A stretch of 64,000 nt of DNA. Source: Linyphia triangularis. Lineage: Eukaryota; Arthropoda; Arachnida; Araneae; Linyphiidae. The stretch covers positions 83,494,670 to 83,558,669 of the forward strand of contig OZ021729.1 in the NCBI GenBank assembly GCA_963978545.1, read 5' to 3'. The position numbers and the translations under genes were made by a program. The notes under the pieces are model-generated. The model saw only the letters and a list, made by a program, of their open reading frames with translations. It was not told the DNA's origin and made no database searches. Each line of letters opens with the position of its first letter. The stretch's first letter is position 1. Positions 36,901-42,900 of the stretch are shown piece after piece.

Positions 36901-39900
36901 GTTTCCTAAACGGAACAAAGCAAACGGCACATTTCTATCATGTTTCGGTATTTTTTTTATTTTGTCAAATGAGTTACTTTTTACTAGGATGGGAAGGTGG
37001 TACTCTGCATTTTAAAATGGGTAATTTAACTGCTTCATAAAAATGAATACCCTCTTGTCCGACTCTGTATGTCTTCTTTTCCCTTAGTTGCATGCTGTCA
37101 CCTCGTGATCCCTGGATCTACTACTGTTCCTTTCTGTCGCCTGCTTGCCTCCTGCTGGCGGTCAATTTCGCCGTTTTCGTGCTGGTGTCTCGAGTGATCT
37201 TCACGCCCCGCCTCACGACCAAAGCGTCGCTCGATCCCCGACAACCCCCACTGGTCACAGCCGCACAGGTGCGAGGGGCCTTCACGGTTATGGTAAGAAG
37301 AATTTTATTGAAATCATAAACTTTTCACTCACTAGATGGCGCATTGAAGAATTTTACTTTGGACTTGTGCAAGGACAATAGCCGCCATTGTGAATTGTGA
37401 CAATAATCGATCAGACAAACCGGCACCTGAAATTCACAGAAAATTAGCATTTTTTTTCCTCCCGAGACAGAACATTAAAGAGTTATTTTTAACAGATAAG
37501 TTCTGTACAGCGATTCTGGCTGATCAGGATCCGAAGTCTATTTACAGGGCGTATCATAAAGGACTGAACGAAAAGAACTAGAATATTATATACCATTAAT
37601 TTGCACAAATAGTTAGAAATTTCACCCACGTATGGCGCTGCAAACATTAAAAAAAAAACTCTTAACATGTTGCACAAACTATAAAACGATGCTTTCAAAG
37701 TAATTACAATTTTCAGCAAAAAATATGGTACAATTGAAACCTTTTGTAGTTTTTGTAACACATTCAGACCATTTTTTTATTGCATAATACCATCTGTTGA
37801 TGAATCTTGTAACTATTTTTGAAAATTGATGGATAACATTCCGTAGTTAGCCAAGTCGAGTTTTTTTTTTATGGAACAGCGCCATCTGTTGGTGAACCAT
37901 GTAAGCATTTTTGAAAATTGATGAATAACATTCGATAGTTGTCCAAGTAGACTGCAGCAAACAATGTATTTCTATTGTCTTCCAATGTGCCAGTCCTTTT
38001 AGGAACAACCTGCTAATAAAATTTATTAGTTCTGCATTAGCACCTAGAACACCGTTTGTTGAAAAAAGTCAAACATTCAAATTGTGAATTAAATTGAAAA
38101 AGTGACAACGTTGTGACTTTACCATGAGGAAACCACTTACCATGAGGAACTTACTGAGAAGAGAATTTTTCAGTCAGTGCCGAGTAAATCTTAAAATATG
38201 ACACTGGTCCTCCCATAAAATAAAAGATCATAATAGTTTTAAGAAATATTTATATACTTTTTAAATTATTGAATGCAGTTATAATTACTTTTAATTGCTT
38301 CTTCCAGGTACTACTCGGCGTGACCTGGGTGTTCGGAACTCTGGCCCTGGGAGAGCTGAAGACCTTATTCCAGTACCTGTTCTGCGTGGCCAATTCACTC
38401 CAGGGATTCCTCATCTTCCTGGTGAGGTGTCTCCTTTATCCGGAAGCCCGAGGCGCCTGGTCCCACCTCCTTCGAACTGGCCGGCTCAAGAAGCATAGAG
38501 GGGTGGCGCCACCTGTGGGCGGAACGGTCAGTTTCTCGAATTCCGGCGGGAAAAACCACCACCAGTCCGCGTCGAGGAATGACAGCACTGAGAATGCAGT
38601 CGTCTCACTGGATGGCTCGCTTTTCGACAGGTCGGTGGCCATTTTTATATCCTTTACATTCACTTCGATTTTGTTTGTGTGTGGTCGTGTGTTTTGTTTT
38701 TTAAAACTACCGACTGTCTATTTCTCTGCCACTTTATAAAGTGCTTAACACAGCCAAATACGTCTCGTAATTTTGAGCATCTAGAAGAATACGAGATCGA
38801 AATCTTCCCCTCTCTCCGACCCCACCACACCAACGAGAGGACATTGAGGCCACGACAGATTTAATGTGCACCAGCCCCCATTAGGTACACACCGATATTT
38901 GGCGGACGGAGGCCCGAACCCACAACCCTCCGGTTACGAGCTCGTTACTCTACCGCAAGAATATCGGGAGCCGAGGGCATGTGTTTAATTATTGTTTGTA
39001 GTGGTAAAATCTGCGAGGGAGGGCTCTAATTAACCCGATTGCAATCGAGCTGGAATTTTACGAACAGACTCGTTGTTGATGACAATGCATTCTATCGAGT
39101 TTTGGGAGCTGTCACTAAACGGCCGCTTTTTGCACATGCTTCTATTGTGGCTTCTGTGATCTAGTTAACCCACTTGCCACCATCCAATTGAAATGAAATT
39201 TGACACATACACTCTTTGCGATGGCAATTCATTGTATCTTTTTTTGGAGAGCAAAGCAGTCAGTCCATGGCACGGAATCGATAGGTTTGTTTGCGATGGA
39301 AGTGGTCAAACAGTATGAAAACTCTGACTTCAGAATGGCTTAGATTAGTTGCAACTGTACTTATAAGTTGGCAAAGCATATAAAGGGTTTACATTCAAAA
39401 CTTTGTTTTTATAGGTTAGTTTTTCCCTGAACTGAATCCGGGACACATTCGGTTGTGAATGCAACTTCAGTGGCGACGATTTGGGGAGAAAAGCTCTTCC
39501 TCTCCTTATCTTTTAACGATCACTTTCTGATCTTCTAGTAACTAACAAAGACTATATTACCTTAACTTTACGCCGACCAAACGGTATAGTGGTTAGCGTG
39601 CTAGACCACGAGGTTGCGGGTTCCGAGTCCCGTGGGTGTTTGTAAATGTATGTTGGCTTGTCTAATGACGAATGTTTCGGCGCATTATAGCCCTCGTATT
39701 GCTGACGGCGCCAGATAATCTGAAAACAAACCTTAGCTTTACAGATTGTGACAACACAATTTTTCGGCCCTTTCCGAGATTCCACTAATGTGGACCTAAT
39801 TTTAGTTACATTAAATTTACAATTTATTGTTCGAAATTCAGTCGGGGAAAAAAGTGCTGTTATGTAGAAATTTTAAAATACGAAAATAAATTTAAAGCCG

Positions 39901-42900
39901 TGATTTATTATTATTTATATTAACCACAATAAGAGTCGATTTACAGGATTACCAAAATTGTCCGGATTTTTTTTTTATAATTTACCCTATTATTACTATT
40001 AGAGCGCAACTAGCAAATCTAATTTATCCCACAATTAGAGCTTATTAAAAAAGGTTGAACTGGATCGATCGAGATTAGACTACATTAAACTCCAACTTAA
40101 CTATACTACACTGATTACGATGTAGGATGGATAGTATGTATTCTTCCGCTGAAAGAATATAGTTCCGTGAAACTCATACATTTTCTAGTGATAATCTGAA
40201 CAAATGGTTTTGTATTAAAATTACAAAATATGTTGCAAATAAAGGCTTTTGAGTTTCAATTTTGTTCATATTTTACTTTCCTGACCAAGAATATTTTAAG
40301 AGTAATAGCGAATCGTATGCTTAGGCCGAGCTCTTTTCCTGACGTCACTCGCTTGGCGAATCCAATTGGCGCGGGAATATTCACTTCGCCAATGTTTACT
40401 TGAACGAGGCTGCTGTAATTTTAATAGTGATTCGACATCAACAATCTACATATTTAGAAATTATTCATAAATTTGTATATTTTAAATTTAATAATGGATT
40501 CTAACACAAGTTATGTATTTACAAAACACCAAAACGGCCTAGCTTTGAAATCCGGTGCGAAAAAATAGTGATGAATGTTTTTGTTAAAATAACAGAAATG
40601 CATCCACAAATTACTTAAAACACGATCCAAACACAAGTTTCTGACCTCACCGGTGTTTCTAACTCTAGTGTCGGTAAAATGATGAAAGAAATACGAGAAA
40701 ATGGCCAATTATCGACACCTGGAATGAGACGGTCTTTAAGACAAGGAACTCAATGTTATTTGTATGCTAACCTTCTTATACATAATTGTCAAAAAACGAA
40801 TTTAAAAATTTCAAAATGTTTGATTTTTGTAGAAATTTAAAAATATATTTTTAATATTAAAAATATAAAGTAATAGCTGAATACCCGTGCTTCAAATTTA
40901 AACATGTGCAATATTTTAGCTAGCTGTGAGGCATCGCGATGCGGAAATCTGTCATTCGTGTATAACTCCCAGTTTTTGGCGCTTCGCTCACGGGAAGGTT
41001 CATCGCTACGCAAAATCGAGCTCGCTTTGTTCGCAGAAAAGTTCATTGACACATAAACACAGGCTTACTTCACTTGCTGAAAGGTTCATTGCTGCGTAAG
41101 CAAAAGCTCGCTTCACTCTTTAAAATTTAATTGCTAAGTAAAAAAAATTCCCCATTAATAGAATAATACAACACCCCTTTAAGATTATTTTAACACATTT
41201 TTGCGGAAAGCTAAATTAGAGGCCAAAACTACTTACGTTGAAAATTTCAGAACTGTAGTCCAATTACAAATCGTTTTGTAAAATATTTGTTAATTGATTA
41301 AAAAACAAATAAAATTTTAAAATTCTGTTATCAAAAGTCCAATCAGATGGCCGCAACTACTTATGTTGAAAATTTCAAAGCTGTAGCCCTATTTGAAATC
41401 GTTTTGTAAAATATATATTAGTTATATAGAAAAATTTATTAATAACGAACTAAACAAAAATTTAAATTCTGTTTTTCTAAAGTCCAATTAGAAGGCCAAA
41501 ACTACTTATGGTGGAAATTTTACAGCTGTAGCCCTATTATAAATCGTTTTGCAGAATATTAATTAATTAAAAAAATTAATTTAACCTTCAACTGCTGTGG
41601 TTGGATGGTTTGAGGTTTTTGTCGCAAGAGCTACACATGGTCCATACTGCGCCAAACATATTGGTGAACATCAGTTTAACGTTTAAGAAACATAGTATCA
41701 GAAAAATTAATATAAAAGTACAAGATGCGATATTTTAGGGGGTGGAAGCATTCCACAAAAAATGACTCGCGGTCTGTTAGACAGCTTACAGCAGTTAAAG
41801 GTTAAAAGAAACTAAATAAAAATTTAAAATTCTGTCGTTCAAAAGTCCAATTAGAAGGTCAAAACTACTTATGTTGAAAATTTCAGAGCTGTAGCCCTAT
41901 TAGTAGTCGTTTTGAAAAATGTTTATTAATTAATTAAAAAATAATAATTAAAGAAGTACAAAATAAATATTTAAAATTCTGTTTATCATAAGTCCAATTA
42001 AATAGCCAAAACTACTTGTGTTGAAAATTTCAGAACTGTAGGCCTATTAGAAATCTTTTTGTAACATATTTATTAATTAAAAACATTAATTTAAAAAAAA
42101 TAATTTCAAATTCTGTTTTTCAAAAGTTTAATCCTAAAGCCAAAACTACTTATGTTGAATATTTCAGAGATGTTGCTCTATTAGAAGTCGTTTTGTAAAA
42201 AAAATTTTAATTAATTATGAAATTAATTTAAAAAAAAATTAATTTCCCAATCAAAATTTTAACATTCTGTTTTTCAAAACTACAATTAGAAGGCTATAAC
42301 TGTATCTCTGTTTGAAGTCGCTTTGTAATAAAAAAAAAATTAGTTATAATTTTAATTAGTTCTTTTTTAATTAATTTTTTAATATTCTGTTTGACATATG
42401 TACAATTAGAAGGCCAAAACTACTTATGCTGAAAATTTCAGAGCTCTACTCCAATTTTAAGTAGGTTTCTATAGATCCACAGACAGACACACAGCTTGTT
42501 TTATTATTATAGATTTAAGTTAAAATTCGAAGGCCAAACAAAGAATTGACTGGAAAAGATTAAAATGTATAGTTTCGCACATATTTTCAATTTAATTTTT
42601 TTTTATAAGATTTTTTGTTATAATTTGTATAATACCAAACACACACACACACAAAAAACTTTTTTTACATACATTTTTCAAGATATATACGCTGTTTGCA
42701 GGTAAAATACTCAATGCAGAAATTAGAATTTCAACAACACAATTTGCAGATTTAGTGTTAGAATAGAGCTTAAGATTTTAGCAAAACGTATAGATTACGA
42801 CTAACTAAAATATTACGAAATAGTAAAATACCCATATTCATGAATACATTTTTTTTTCAGAAAAGTATCCCTTTTCGAGCACTTTTTCGTAATGCAGAAC

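Larger units (their letters stand above)
32459..37087. other. Intron 12 (4.6 kb)
   Basis: First 1.2 kb AT-rich and unremarkable; a family B MITE at 33709-34365; about 1.2 kb with no recognised content; an inverted duplication around 35340-36010 enclosing two exon-like segments and a SINE; then part of a dispersed repeat at 36590-36900. Confidence 0.75.
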